Source: Flavobacterium alvei (GTDB taxonomy: Bacteria > Bacteroidota > Bacteroidia > Flavobacteriales > Flavobacteriaceae). From it: DNA of 64,000 nucleotides. Below are positions 1-9,482 of the stretch, one piece after another. The number at the start of each line of letters is the position of its first letter. The first letter of the stretch is position 1. The position numbers and the translations under genes were made by a program. Where the stretch lies: assembly GCF_002920895.1 (NCBI RefSeq), contig NZ_PQVG01000001.1, positions 1-64,000 of the forward strand, read 5' to 3'. The notes under the pieces are model-generated. The model did no database searches and was not told the DNA's origin. It saw nothing but the letters and a program-made list of their open reading frames with translations.

Positions 1-219
1 TTTTAGTGGATAACTCTTCGTTTGAAACAAAGAGAGAATGGATTCATTAAAGCGAAAATTGGCGTTTTTAAACACCAAGAACACTAAGAAGAAACAAAGC
101 TCACTAAGAAAAGACGCTATAGAACACACAAAGACGCTTCGCCTGTATTGATGTAATGAAATGAGCTTCTGATAATCATTACTATTATATAGAGAGAACT
201 GCTTTCTACTACTCAATCC

Positions 220-296
220 CTAGCCCTGATGGTAGCGGCATCCTCTTGTGCCGGGGTTCAGCACAAGAGATATAGCGGACAGCAGGAAAAAGCTCC
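220..296 (+). repeat. Dispersed structured element (Flavobacterium-type intergenic hairpin)
   Basis: A conserved-looking block AGCGGCATCC, then a perfect 9-bp hairpin (CTCTTGTGC at 243-251 with GCACAAGAG at 261-269), then GATATAGCGGACAGCAGG and AGCTCC. A related block lies on the minus strand near 21505-21585. I recall similar text in Flavobacterium intergenic regions. The function is unknown; it could be a structured RNA or a dispersed repeat. Confidence 0.6.
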
Positions 297-341
297 TGAA
301 AACACCATACCATATATTAATGTATAAACTTCTACATATAT

Positions 342-373
342 ATTGTATGTATTTTAGTAATGCGCTATATTTG
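342..373 (+). promoter_or_regulatory. thrS promoter
   Basis: A TATATTTG box (366-373) matches the Bacteroidota -7 consensus TAnnTTTG. An ATTG at 342-345 is an acceptable -33 element with a 20-bp spacer. The box ends 20 bp before the thrS ATG, so the leader would be very short. Confidence 0.6.
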
Positions 374-393
374 CATTCACAAAATTAAAAACA

Positions 394-2340
394 ATGATTA
401 AGATTACTTTGCCCGACGGGTCAGTTAGAGAATTTGATTCAGGCGTAACGCCGATGGAGGTTGCCAAAAGCATTAGTGAAGGATTTGCCAGAAACGTGAT
501 TTCGGCTTCTTTCAATGGTACAATTGTTGAAACCACAACCCCTTTGACTACGGACGGCAGTCTTATATTATATACCTGGAATGACGAAGGTGGTAAAAAA
601 GCTTTTTGGCATTCGACTTCGCACGTGATGGCTCAAGTTCTGGAAGAAATGTATCCTGGGATTAAATTAACCCTTGGACCGGCTATCTCGAACGGGTTCT
701 ACTATGATGTAGATTTTGAAAACCATAAAATCACGGATGCTGATTTCAAAAAGATTGAAGATCGTGTTCTTGAAATTTCGAGAGAGAAACACGAATTCAA
801 ATTGCGTCCCGTAACTAAAGCAGAAGCATTGGAAGCTTACAAAGACAACGTTTATAAAACAGAATTGATTTCGAATCTGGAAGACGGAACGATTACTTTT
901 TGCGATCACTCTACTTTTACTGATTTGTGTCGCGGTGGTCATATTCCAAATACCGGAATCATCAAGGCGATGAAAATTATGAGTGTTGCTGGCGCATATT
1001 GGCGTGGTGATGAAAAGAACAAGCAACTAACTCGTGTTTATGGGGTTTCGTTTCCTAAACAGAAAGACTTAACAGAATACCTAGAATTATTAGAGGAAGC
1101 CAAACGCAGAGACCATAGGAAATTAGGAAAAGAACTGGAATTATTTGCTTTTTCATCTAAAGTTGGTCAAGGTTTACCGTTGTGGTTGCCAAAAGGAGCT
1201 GCATTGCGCGATAGATTAGAGCAATTTTTGAAAAAAGCACAAAAGAAAGCGGGTTACGAACAAGTAGTGACGCCTCACATTGGACAAAAAGAATTATACG
1301 TAACTTCTGGGCATTATGCCAAATATGGAGCGGATAGTTTTCAGCCGATAAACACTCCTGCCGAAGGCGAAGAGTTTTTATTGAAACCTATGAACTGTCC
1401 TCATCACTGTGAAATCTTCAACACAAGACCTTGGTCATACAAAGATTTACCAAAACGTTATGCTGAATTTGGAACGGTTTATCGCTATGAGCAATCAGGC
1501 GAATTGCACGGTTTAACTCGTGTTCGTGGTTTTACTCAAGATGACGCTCATATTTTTTGTACGCCTGACCAATTGGATCAAGAGTTCAAAAATGTGATTG
1601 ATTTGGTTTTGTATGTTTTTGGTTCGTTGGGATTCGAGAACTTCACAGCACAAATTTCGTTGCGTGACCAAGAAAATAGAGACAAGTATATTGGTAGCGA
1701 TGAAAATTGGGAAAAAGCAGAAAACGCCATTATTAATGCTGCTGCCGATAAAGGATTGAAAACTGTTGTAGAATATGGCGAAGCGGCCTTCTATGGTCCG
1801 AAGTTGGATTTTATGGTAAAAGATGCTTTAGGAAGAAGCTGGCAATTAGGAACAATTCAGGTGGATTACAACTTGCCGGAGCGTTTCGAATTGACATACA
1901 AAGGCTCTGATGATCAATTGCATACACCAGTAATGATTCACAGAGCACCATTTGGATCGATGGAACGTTTTATAGCTATTTTGATCGAACACACGGCAGG
2001 AAAATTCCCGCTTTGGTTGATGCCAGAACAGGCTATAATATTGTCTTTGAGCGAGAAATATGAAAATTATGCAAAAAAAGTTTTAAGTCTGCTAGAAAAT
2101 CACGAAATTCGCGCCCTTATTGACAACCGAAACGAGACTATCGGAAAGAAAATCAGGGATGCAGAAATGCAGAAAACCCCGTTTATGCTGATTGTAGGCG
2201 AGGAAGAAGAGAAAAACGGCACAATATCCATCCGTCGTCATGGGCAGGAAGGAAAAGGAAACATTACCGTCACAATTGAAGAATTTGCTGCAATTGTAAA
2301 CGAAGAAATAAGCAAAACACTAAAAGTATTTACAGTTTAA
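394..2340 (+). CDS. thrS: Threonine-tRNA ligase
   Basis: Charges tRNA-Thr with threonine in the cytoplasm. The 648-residue length is normal for bacterial ThrRS. The N-terminal TGS domain (about 1-60) is followed by the editing-type second domain with HSTSH near residue 73 and the CRGGH segment. The class II catalytic core follows, with the zinc-binding NCPHHCEIF stretch, motif 2 around [17 protein letters not shown] and motif 3 at [11 protein letters not shown]. An anticodon-binding domain ends the protein. It heads the classic thrS-infC-rpmI-rplT cluster. The ATG at 394 sits 20 bp after a clear -7 box, which supports this start. Confidence 0.98.
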   Translation: MIKITLPDGSVREFDSGVTPMEVAKSISEGFARNVISASFNGTIVETTTPLTTDGSLILYTWNDEGGKKAFWHSTSHVMAQVLEEMYPGIKLTLGPAISNGFYYDVDFENHKITDADFKKIEDRVLEISREKHEFKLRPVTKAEALEAYKDNVYKTELISNLEDGTITFCDHSTFTDLCRGGHIPNTGIIKAMKIMSVAGAYWRGDEKNKQLTRVYGVSFPKQKDLTEYLELLEEAKRRDHRKLGKELELFAFSSKVGQGLPLWLPKGAALRDRLEQFLKKAQKKAGYEQVVTPHIGQKELYVTSGHYAKYGADSFQPINTPAEGEEFLLKPMNCPHHCEIFNTRPWSYKDLPKRYAEFGTVYRYEQSGELHGLTRVRGFTQDDAHIFCTPDQLDQEFKNVIDLVLYVFGSLGFENFTAQISLRDQENRDKYIGSDENWEKAENAIINAAADKGLKTVVEYGEAAFYGPKLDFMVKDALGRSWQLGTIQVDYNLPERFELTYKGSDDQLHTPVMIHRAPFGSMERFIAILIEHTAGKFPLWLMPEQAIILSLSEKYENYAKKVLSLLENHEIRALIDNRNETIGKKIRDAEMQKTPFMLIVGEEEEKNGTISIRRHGQEGKGNITVTIEEFAAIVNEEISKTLKVFTV

Positions 2341-2356
2341 CTTAAATTATAAAGTC

Positions 2357-2914
2357 ATAGCAATAAGAAGTAACAGAGGTTATCAACCTCGAGTAGAAAA
2401 AAAGGATGCCCACAGGATAAACAATCATATTCGTGGCGTACAAGAAGTAAGGCTGGTAGGTGAAAATATCGAGCCTGGAGTTTTTAAACTTTCCGAGGCA
2501 TTAAGATTGGCCGACGAATTTGAACTGGATTTAGTTGAGATTTCGCCAAACGCTGAACCGCCTGTTTGCAAAATAATGGACTATAAAAAGTTTGTTTACA
2601 TGCAAAAGAAACGCGAGAAAGAGCTTAAAGCAAAATCTACTCAAATTGTAGTGAAAGAAATTCGTTTTGGTCCTCAAACGGATGAACACGATTATGAGTT
2701 TAAAAGAAAGAATGCCGAAAAATTCCTGAAAGAAGGTTCTAAATTGAAAGCGTTCGTTTTCTTTAAAGGACGTTCTATCATCTATAAAGATCAAGGTCAA
2801 ATCTTGCTATTGAGATTAGCCACGGATTTGGAAGAATTTGGAAAAGTAGAAGCAATGCCTGTTCTCGAAGGAAAGAGAATGATTATGTTCATCGCTCCGA
2901 AGAAAAAGAAGTAA
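2357..2914 (+). CDS. infC: Translation initiation factor IF-3, probable ATA start
   Basis: IF-3 binds the 30S subunit and checks start-codon and initiator tRNA choice. The first standard start in this frame is TTG at 2507, but the frame upstream encodes the conserved N-terminus: [20 protein letters not shown] and then [12 protein letters not shown]. The only sensible initiator before this block is ATA at 2357, 17 bases after the thrS stop, giving 185 residues. Known bacterial infC genes use rare starts (AUU in E. coli) as part of autoregulation, so ATA fits. The C-terminal half contains KEIRFGP and ends in a basic KKKK tail. The start choice is inference; the gene identity is secure. Confidence 0.93.
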   Translation: MAIRSNRGYQPRVEKKDAHRINNHIRGVQEVRLVGENIEPGVFKLSEALRLADEFELDLVEISPNAEPPVCKIMDYKKFVYMQKKREKELKAKSTQIVVKEIRFGPQTDEHDYEFKRKNAEKFLKEGSKLKAFVFFKGRSIIYKDQGQILLLRLATDLEEFGKVEAMPVLEGKRMIMFIAPKKKK

Positions 2915-3012
2915 GCAGTTTGCAGAACGCAGATTGCAGAAAATATAATGAGATTGCTTCGCAAGCTCGCAAAGACAAGTAAGTAAGAATAAATTAAAAA
3001 CACTAGGAAAAA

Positions 3013-3210
3013 ATGCCTAAAATGAAAACCAAATCTAGCGCCAAAAAACGTTTTAAAGTTACTGGTTCTGGAAAGATCAAGAGAAAACATGCTTTCAAAA
3101 GTCACATCTTGACCAAGAAATCTAAAAAACGTAAATTAGCTTTGACACATTCAGCGCTAGTTCACAAAACAGATGAGAAAAGCATCAAACAACAATTAAG
3201 AATTATATAA
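3013..3210 (+). CDS. rpmI: Ribosomal protein L35 (bL35)
   Basis: A 65-residue, very basic protein beginning [14 protein letters not shown] with the typical [14 protein letters not shown] segment, which is the bL35 signature. It is part of the large ribosomal subunit and lies between infC and rplT as in most bacteria. The 98 bp before it contain short direct repetitions of the type often seen between Flavobacterium genes, but no clear promoter, so cotranscription with thrS-infC is likely. Confidence 0.97.
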
Positions 3211-3379
3211 TAGGTACAAGGTGTTAGGTCTAAGGTGCAGGGTAAACCCAAAACCTCAGACCCAAAACCAAAAACCAAAAAAATTCTTTAGGTTAAAACA
3301 ATTTAAAATAACCTTGGAGTATGGCCTTAAGTTCCCTTGATTAAATTCGGGACGCCTACTACAAAAAAACAGAAAAATT

Positions 3380-3724
3380 ATGCCAAGATCAGTAAATTCA
3401 GTTGCTAAGAGAGCAAGAAGAAAAAAGATAATGAAGCAAGCCAAAGGTTTCTTTGGTCGTCGTAAAAACGTTTGGACAGTTGCGAAAAACGCGGTTGAGA
3501 AAGCAATGTGCTATGCTTACCGTGACAGAAAAGCGAACAAAAGAAACTTCCGCGCTTTGTGGATTCAACGTATCAACGCTGGAGCCAGATTGGAAGGAAT
3601 GTCTTATTCGCAATTCATTGGAAAATGCAAAGCTAATAACATCGAATTGAACCGTAAAGTTCTTGCCGATTTAGCGATGAATCATCCAGTAGCTTTCAAA
3701 GCCATACTTAATAAAGTAAAATAA
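3380..3724 (+). CDS. rplT: Ribosomal protein L20 (bL20)
   Basis: A 114-residue basic protein starting [20 protein letters not shown] with the [12 protein letters not shown] segment typical of bL20, a 23S rRNA-binding assembly protein. In many bacteria L20 represses its own operon by binding the mRNA. The 169 bp between rpmI and rplT are longer than usual and could hold a leader, but I see no convincing structure. A strong terminator follows 40 bp after the stop. Confidence 0.97.
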   Translation: MPRSVNSVAKRARRKKIMKQAKGFFGRRKNVWTVAKNAVEKAMCYAYRDRKANKRNFRALWIQRINAGARLEGMSYSQFIGKCKANNIELNRKVLADLAMNHPVAFKAILNKVK

Positions 3725-3762
3725 ACGTTTTATCAACTCAATTTAAGATTACTTACTTATAG

Positions 3763-3792
3763 AAAAACCCAGTCGAAAGATTGGGTTTTTTG
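3763..3792 (+). terminator. Rho-independent terminator after rplT
   Basis: The arms AAAACCCAGTC and GATTGGGTTTT (one G-T pair) close a GAAA loop and are followed by a T-run. It ends the thrS-infC-rpmI-rplT unit. Confidence 0.85.
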
Positions 3793-3935
3793 TTTTTGTA
3801 GGACTCATGAAAATAGATTCTATACCATTTATAAATTGGTCTTATTGTCAATTCGAATTCAGTCGATAACCATTAGAGCATCTCGACTGCGCTCGATGTG
3901 ACAAAAAAACAACTAGACTTTACTATTTCTAATTG

Positions 3936-4472
3936 CTATTCGTTCTTTTTTAAAATGTATTTTCCAATAATATATTTCGATATTGGTTTCAATGTTTTAC
4001 CCGTTTCGGGATGCAAGCCTGGTTGATTGAAATACTGATATTCTTTTTTATCTGGAGATTTTCCATACCAAACAAGAGGATTGTCAGTATCTCCATTTTT
4101 GAAAAAAGTAGTCGTATCACAAACCGATATTTTTTTGAAATTGTCCAATATCCCTTGATTGAACGGACAAACTTCGGCCGTATCTTTTATTGCATCACAT
4201 TCAGCTGCTTCATAATGGTTTTTGACCCAAACCATACAATTCTTGTCTCGAAAAAAAATGTCTTTGATGCCAAAACCCGCAGCACCAAAAACAAACAAAG
4301 GAATCACCGCAAAAGCTATTTTCTTTGAAACACTCTTCTTATTCAATTCTTGAAAAACAATCTCCTCCTTTTTATCCTCTTTTTTTACCCTTTCCTCTTT
4401 TTTTACAAACTCTTTTATAGCAACATCCTCTATCAATTCTTCTTTGTTTCCAGCAATAAATTTCCTGTAAGG
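3936..4472 (-). pseudogene. 5'-truncated paralogue of the membrane protein gene at 8619-9482
   Basis: The frame encodes one membrane segment (KIAFAVIPLFVFGAAGFGI) and a C-terminal domain with VCDTTTFFKNGD, WYGK, YFNQPGLHP and a final KPISKYIIGKYI. All of these recur in the same order in the intact 287-residue protein at 8619-9482. Homology begins at PYRKF (4458-4472), which aligns to an internal PYRKF of the intact paralogue, so about 130 N-terminal residues are missing. An ATG at 4436 would allow a 166-residue remnant to be made. It abuts a glycosidase fragment on the same strand, so a deletion probably fused two genes here. The family function is unknown to me. Confidence 0.75.
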
Positions 4473-4966
4473 TCATGAATTGAAGGTATTCTTTGCCCTT
4501 TTTGTATGTAAAGCGTTATATCTGCTTCCCATGGACTACACCAAACGGTCGAAACTTCCTTTCCATTAATCAACACGCGCGCAATAGAACCTAATTGTGG
4601 GAATCGAAGTAATACCTGCGTACCCGAAATGGGTTGATCCAATTTAATTGACTTTCGATATACCGATGTTCCAGAATAGTAATTTATTCGGTCATCCACA
4701 TTCTTGGTCCAGTCCGTTAAGTTAGTAAAAACAACTTCACCAGGTCCTCCCCATTTTGGATCAAAAAAGACTTTCCATTCTCCTTCGATAGCAGTAATTT
4801 GTTCGTCGATTCCATTCAACTTTGTTGGAAGAGTGGATAAAGCTTCGTTAGATGTAACAATAAATCCAGATTCGTTGGGCTGCAAAACAACATTTAGCAA
4901 GAGTCCGTTTTTGCCGGATGCCGTCAATGAATCTATTTCTGATAAGGCTATTCCTTTTATCCAAAA
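4473..4966 (-). pseudogene. C-terminal fragment of a GH2/GH106-like glycoside hydrolase
   Basis: The reading frame encodes GEWKVFFDPKWGGPGEV, then DWTKNVDDRINYYSGTSVYR, then an RVLINGKEV segment and W-SPWEADIT. These match the terminal beta-sandwich of large plant-polysaccharide glycosidases (alpha-L-rhamnosidase-like or GH2-like). The catalytic part is absent because a stop closes the frame just beyond 4966. The usual C-terminal end is replaced by unrelated residues at the junction near 4472, where the frame runs on to 4433. It is a remnant of a gene that was once several times longer. The exact GH family is uncertain. Confidence 0.7.
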
Positions 4967-5127
4967 TCAATTGAATGACGATAGCAAAAAAAACAGTTAA
5001 TAACTACAATGAATATTTAATCCAATACGGATTTCAAAAATTTGCTGGTAAATAGCGCTGTTTCATATAAAATAATTCATCCTTCGGAACATTTTGCATG
5101 ATAAAGATGAAAAAAAAAATACTCAAA

Positions 5128-5172
5128 ATGAGGTTTCCCGTAAAGAATTGATTTTTAATGGGTGTAGGTTTG
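5128..5172 (+). promoter_or_regulatory. Palindrome/-7 promoter module upstream of the small membrane protein gene
   Basis: ATGAGG-TTTC-CCGTAA (5128-5143) has its centre 29.5 bp before a TAGGTTTG -7 box (5165-5172). The same layout occurs at 12585, 12875, 13497, 21607 and 29032. The gene it would drive is the small membrane protein at 5280. Confidence 0.6.
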
Positions 5173-5279
5173 GAGGATAAATAATTTTTAAATTAAAAGA
5201 CTATGAAGTATTATGTAGACTTATAAATATGTCTATTTAAACGCCATATGGATATTACCAATTTGTAAGATATACTGTA

Positions 5280-5480
5280 ATGCTAGGTTTCGCATATTTA
5301 GCATTTTCTCTTAACAGTACAAAAAACAAAAACGAAGTATTCCTATACATTACTTTAGCCATTTTATTTCAACCTTTTTTAAAAATTGCCTTAGGCAGAA
5401 ACCTCCGGAATGTTGTCGATGTAATATTTGGAGTTGGTTTATTACTATCTTTAGCCATTCGCAAAAACATCAAAAAATAG
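5280..5480 (+). CDS. Small membrane protein (DUF6804-like), possibly N-terminally truncated
   Basis: A 66-residue protein with two hydrophobic stretches (MLGFAYLAFSL, and VVDVIFGVGLLLSLAI) and a basic tail. The same frame before the ATG encodes PYGYYQFVRYTV (5244-5279), which reads as a natural continuation and resembles the start of small Bacteroidota membrane proteins of the DUF6804 type. A TAA at 5238-5240 closes the frame there. So either translation starts at the ATG or a non-ATG codon, or a nonsense change removed the original N-terminus. It follows a palindrome/-7 promoter module and ends 3 bp before the secreted nuclease gene. Role unknown. Confidence 0.55.
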   Translation: MLGFAYLAFSLNSTKNKNEVFLYITLAILFQPFLKIALGRNLRNVVDVIFGVGLLLSLAIRKNIKK

Positions 5481-5483
5481 TAA

Positions 5484-6284
5484 ATGAAACAAATAATCCT
5501 ATTCCTTTTCCTATTCACCACTTCCCTATTCTCCCAACCCAAACTCCTTTCATGGAATCTAGAAAACTTTGGTAGCTCGAAATCAAACACTGAAATCACT
5601 TTTATTGCCAATACTTTGAGAGAATATGATATTGTTGCCATTCAGGAAGTCGTGGCGGGCGATGGTGGAGCGCAAACTGTAGCCAAACTTGCGGATGAAC
5701 TGAACCGGAAAGGAGCAAAATGGGATTACACCATCAGCGAACCAACGAGTAGTAGTGCATACAAAACGGAGCGGTATGCTTTTCTCTGGAAAACCAGCAA
5801 AATCAAGAAAATAGGAAGAGCCTGGCTCGAAAAAAAATACCATTTAGAAATAGACAGAGAACCGTATTTCTGCACTTTTGAATATGAAAACAAGCAATTC
5901 ACAGTGGCCAATTTTCACGCTATAACCAAGAAGATGCAACCCGAAACGGAGATAAAATATTTCAAATTCCTACCCGAGGAATACCCTAATCTGAATTTGA
6001 TCTTTGTGGGCGATTTCAACTGTCCGCAATCACACACGGTTTTTAATCCTTTGAAAAAGATGGGATATCAATCTATTCTTGTCAATCAGAAAACGTCTTT
6101 GAAACAAAAATGTGAATATGATACTTGTCTCGCTTCGGAATTTGACAATATGTTTTATAATTCTTCGAAAATTGCTAGACTCAATTCAGGAGTTCTTCCT
6201 TTTTACAAAAATTTCAATTCTCTAAAGGAAGCGAGAGTGATTTCAGACCATATTCCTATTTGGTTTGAATTTTCCCTGAATTAA
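5484..6284 (+). CDS. Secreted DNase I-like endonuclease/exonuclease/phosphatase family protein
   Basis: A 266-residue protein with a signal peptide (MKQIILFLFLFTTSLFS-QP) and the fold motifs in order: LSWNLENFG, the metal-ligand Glu in IQEVV, NFHA, GDFN and the C-terminal SDHIPIW. This matches metal-dependent nucleases of the DNase I/EEP superfamily acting outside the cytoplasm; the substrate could be DNA or another phosphodiester. It starts 3 bp after the small membrane protein gene. A decayed C-terminal copy of a close relative lies at 13788-13922, so the family was duplicated in this region. Confidence 0.85.
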   Translation: MKQIILFLFLFTTSLFSQPKLLSWNLENFGSSKSNTEITFIANTLREYDIVAIQEVVAGDGGAQTVAKLADELNRKGAKWDYTISEPTSSSAYKTERYAFLWKTSKIKKIGRAWLEKKYHLEIDREPYFCTFEYENKQFTVANFHAITKKMQPETEIKYFKFLPEEYPNLNLIFVGDFNCPQSHTVFNPLKKMGYQSILVNQKTSLKQKCEYDTCLASEFDNMFYNSSKIARLNSGVLPFYKNFNSLKEARVISDHIPIWFEFSLN

Positions 6285-6392
6285 TATTGAAAAAAGGTAT
6301 CTTCTGTAACAAAATTTTTTAATTTTAGACTGATACAATTATTTGGTAAAATCATTTTTGTACTTTTATTCCCTATCAAAAAACCTACATAT

Positions 6393-8525
6393 ATGAAGAA
6401 TTTTTCTATTCTGGCTCTAAGTTGCTTTATAACAATTGCTACCTTTTCTCAAACCAAAAAACTGACTCTAGAACAAGGGGTTTTAGAACAAAACAGACTC
6501 TTCAGAGCCGATAAATTAATTGGATTTCAGTGGATTCCGAACACCACTAATTATACCTATTATACAGATAATTACACCAAAATGGTTGCTGCCTCTGCCA
6601 CAGATTCAAAAACTATTGAAACGGTAACTTTAGCTGATATTAATTCCGCCTTAGGAACAAAATTGAAAAACTTTTTTGGCATACAATGGATTGATTCAAA
6701 TGCCCTACTCGTTTCTGAAAGCGGAAAACAATACGCCTATTTAACGACTTCAAAAAAAGGGACGTTGATGCAAGAACCGAAAAGCAGTTGCCAAAATCTA
6801 ACTTATGATATAAAAAAGAGAAATCTTGCCTTTACAGAAAACAACAATCTTTATTACTACAACGTCAATAAAGAAATAGTTCAAGTCACCAATGAAACCA
6901 ACGAGGCTATTGTTTCTGGTCAATTTTTTGCTAGAAGTGAATTTGGAATAAGAGACGGAATTTTTTGGTCGCCAAAATCTAACTTTTTAGCTTTTTACCA
7001 AAAAGACCAAACTGAAGTTGCTGATTATCCTATATTAGACATTAACGAAACTCCAGGAAAATTAGTCAATATCAAATATCCAATGATTGGTCAAAAGAGC
7101 GAAAAACCAAGAGTAGGAATTTACAATCTCGCTAGTAAGAAAACAGTTTTTATTTCACCAAAAGGAAACCTTGATGATTATCTAACCAATCTTTCTTGGT
7201 CGCCAGACGAAAAATATGTTTTGATTGCTGAACTCAATCGAGCGCAAAATGATATGTCATTAAACGTTTATGATGCCCAAACGGGAAATTTTGTTCGAAC
7301 TATTCTTAATGAAAAAAATGACAATTGGGTCGAGCCAGAACATCCTGCTTTTTTTCCGAGCAATGCCAACAATAATTTTGTTTGGATAAGCGAAAAAAGC
7401 GGTTTCAACAACTTGTATTATTATTCGATTGAAGGGAGATTAATCAAACAATTGACTCAAAACAAATTTCCTGTGAGAGAAATAATTGGAAGCAATACTG
7501 CTGGAAATGAAATTTACTTTAAAGCAACTGGCGAAAACCCTACCAATATGTTGGCCTACAAAGTAGATTTGAATGGCAAGCAAACTTTAATTACCAAAGA
7601 CCAAGGCGTTCATAATTGCATTCCAAATTTTGATGGAAGTTATTTTTTTGATGAATATTCCAATCATTCAACCCCATCAAAATCGTTGCTGTATAGCAAA
7701 AACGGTAGCGCCAAAACACTTTTAGAAAGCAGCAACAAATATGCCGATTTCCAAATGGGAACTGCCGAAATCAAAACCATAAAATCGGCCGATGGAACTA
7801 CTGATTTATATACTAGATTAATCAAACCCAGCAATTTTGATCCGACAAAAAAATACCCAGTACTTGTTTATGTTTACGGTGGTCCACATGCTCAATTGAT
7901 AACTAATTCCTATTTAGATGGTGCCAATCTTTGGATGTATTGGATGGCAGAGCAAGGCTATTTAGTATTTACGGTTGATAATCGAGGTTCAGATAATCGA
8001 GGTTTTGCATTCGAAAGTGTGATTCACGGAAGATTGGGTGTAAATGAAATCGAAGACCAAATAAAAGGTGTTGATTATTTGAAATCCTTGCCTTATGTAG
8101 ATGAAAACCGTTTGGCTATTCACGGTTGGAGTTTTGGTGGATTCATAACTACTTCTATCATGCTTCGAAAACCAGATGTTTTTAAAGTAGGAATCGCTGG
8201 TGGACCAGTAACCGATTGGAACTATTATGAAGTGATGTATGGCGAACGGTATATGGACACCCCCGCCGAAAACCAAAAAGGTTTTGACGAAGCAAGTACT
8301 TTGAATTATGTAAAAAACCTGAAAGGAAAATTACTTCTAATTCACGGAACTAGTGATGATACTGTGGTTATGCAAAACAATTTTGTATTACTGAAAAAAT
8401 TTATTGAAGCCGAAAAACAAGTAGATTTCTTTGCTTATCCAATGCACGAGCACAATGTTATTGGCAAAGACAGAGTGCATTTGATGACTAAGGTTTTGAA
8501 TTATGTGATTGAAAATAACAAATAA
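6393..8525 (+). CDS. Dipeptidyl peptidase IV (S9B prolyl oligopeptidase family)
   Basis: A 710-residue secreted peptidase predicted to cut X-Pro or X-Ala dipeptides from peptides outside the cytoplasm. A signal peptide (MKNFSILALSCFITIATFS) precedes a beta-propeller domain (about 40-470). The alpha/beta hydrolase domain has the nucleophile Ser580 in GWSFGGF, the acid in GTSDDTV and the base in HEHNV near the end. Length and layout match bacterial DPP-IV. It stands alone, with its own spacer upstream and a strong bidirectional-type terminator downstream. Peptide use is typical of proteolytic Flavobacterium. Confidence 0.93.
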   Translation: MKNFSILALSCFITIATFSQTKKLTLEQGVLEQNRLFRADKLIGFQWIPNTTNYTYYTDNYTKMVAASATDSKTIETVTLADINSALGTKLKNFFGIQWIDSNALLVSESGKQYAYLTTSKKGTLMQEPKSSCQNLTYDIKKRNLAFTENNNLYYYNVNKEIVQVTNETNEAIVSGQFFARSEFGIRDGIFWSPKSNFLAFYQKDQTEVADYPILDINETPGKLVNIKYPMIGQKSEKPRVGIYNLASKKTVFISPKGNLDDYLTNLSWSPDEKYVLIAELNRAQNDMSLNVYDAQTGNFVRTILNEKNDNWVEPEHPAFFPSNANNNFVWISEKSGFNNLYYYSIEGRLIKQLTQNKFPVREIIGSNTAGNEIYFKATGENPTNMLAYKVDLNGKQTLITKDQGVHNCIPNFDGSYFFDEYSNHSTPSKSLLYSKNGSAKTLLESSNKYADFQMGTAEIKTIKSADGTTDLYTRLIKPSNFDPTKKYPVLVYVYGGPHAQLITNSYLDGANLWMYWMAEQGYLVFTVDNRGSDNRGFAFESVIHGRLGVNEIEDQIKGVDYLKSLPYVDENRLAIHGWSFGGFITTSIMLRKPDVFKVGIAGGPVTDWNYYEVMYGERYMDTPAENQKGFDEASTLNYVKNLKGKLLLIHGTSDDTVVMQNNFVLLKKFIEAEKQVDFFAYPMHEHNVIGKDRVHLMTKVLNYVIENNK

Positions 8526-8540
8526 GTATTGGTGAGCTAA

Positions 8541-8586
8541 AAAAAGTACCTCAAGGTTTTAGAAACTTTTGAGGTACTTTTTTTTT
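8541..8586 (+). terminator. Bidirectional terminator between convergent genes
   Basis: A perfect 13-bp stem, AAAAGTACCTCAA with TTGAGGTACTTTT, is followed by a T-run on the plus strand and preceded by an A-run. It can serve both the DPP-IV gene and the convergent gene at 8619. Confidence 0.85.
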
Positions 8587-8618
8587 ACAATTCAAAAAAA
8601 ATTCAACTCAAGATTCTT

Positions 8619-9482
8619 TCATTTACTAGTACGGATGTACTTGTCAATAATATAGGGCGTAATTTTCTTTAAAGTTCTCCCTGACACGGGATGTAGTCCT
8701 GGTTGATTAAAATACTCATATTCTCCCGTCGAAGGATCTTTCCCATACCAAATTAAAGGTTGGTTTTTATCTCCATTTTTGAAAAAAGTGGTTGTATCGC
8801 AAACTGCTATTTTCTTAAAATCATCCAGAAGTGATTGATTCATTGGTTGTGCATTATCAATATTTTCTAAATCAGCTAAATCAACAGCTACAAAATGATC
8901 TTTTGTCCATACAATCCCATTTTTAGTTGGAAAAAAAATGCTTTTTAAGCTAAAACCTAAAGAAGCAAGAATTAACAAACTCAAGGTTCCAATCAGTAGT
9001 TTTTTCTTTAAAGACCACTTTTTTACAATTCCAAAATCTGATTCATATTTAGGTTCGTCCAAAATGGGTTCTGTATTTTCATGAGTTGTTAATTCAATTT
9101 TTCTACCATTGATACCTTCAAAATCATCAGTATTTCGAAACTTACGATAAGGTCTAGGCTCGAAACCTACTAAAACTGCAATTAGATCTAAACTTTCTGT
9201 CTGACTGATGTCTGTGTTTTTTAATAAAAAATTCTGAAACGGTCTGAATTTATCTGTGTCAAAGCACATTATCTGCCTAATTTTATCTTCGCTTTCATTA
9301 AAATTAAAAAACTTTTTAAAAATTGCCAAATCCAAATGTACTGTGGTATGTTCAAATATCAGAGCACACAATCTTTTTAATTTAGCTGGCGAAGGATTCA
9401 AAAGATAGTCCGAATACTCTTTAGATTTCTCCTCTTCATATTTATTTTTCACTCCTTTTTTATACGTATCTAGAGCATTCAT
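8619..9482 (-). CDS. Uncharacterised membrane protein with VCDTTTFFKNGD/NQPGLHP domain
   Basis: A 287-residue protein I cannot assign to a named family. The N-terminal part (about 1-160) is soluble and charged, with few distinguishing marks apart from PRPYRKF. One membrane segment follows (KKLLIGTLSLLILASLGF). The C-terminal domain has DDFKKIAVCDTTTFFKNGD, IWYGK, EYFNQPGLHP and ITPYIIDKYI. A truncated second copy lies at 3936-4472, which defines the C-terminal domain as the conserved core. The context does not suggest a function. The ATG at 9482 is the first in frame; 349 bp without a gene follow upstream. Confidence 0.8.
   Translation of the reverse strand: MNALDTYKKGVKNKYEEEKSKEYSDYLLNPSPAKLKRLCALIFEHTTVHLDLAIFKKFFNFNESEDKIRQIMCFDTDKFRPFQNFLLKNTDISQTESLDLIAVLVGFEPRPYRKFRNTDDFEGINGRKIELTTHENTEPILDEPKYESDFGIVKKWSLKKKLLIGTLSLLILASLGFSLKSIFFPTKNGIVWTKDHFVAVDLADLENIDNAQPMNQSLLDDFKKIAVCDTTTFFKNGDKNQPLIWYGKDPSTGEYEYFNQPGLHPVSGRTLKKITPYIIDKYIRTSK

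Noticed and set aside
1..393. A tRNA gene or T-box leader upstream of thrS
   Set aside because: No cloverleaf, T-arm consensus or T-box sequence could be found. The only structure is the dispersed hairpin element.
3013..3724. Several antisense and shifted frames inside the ribosomal protein genes
   Set aside because: They are shadows of rpmI and rplT with unlikely compositions.
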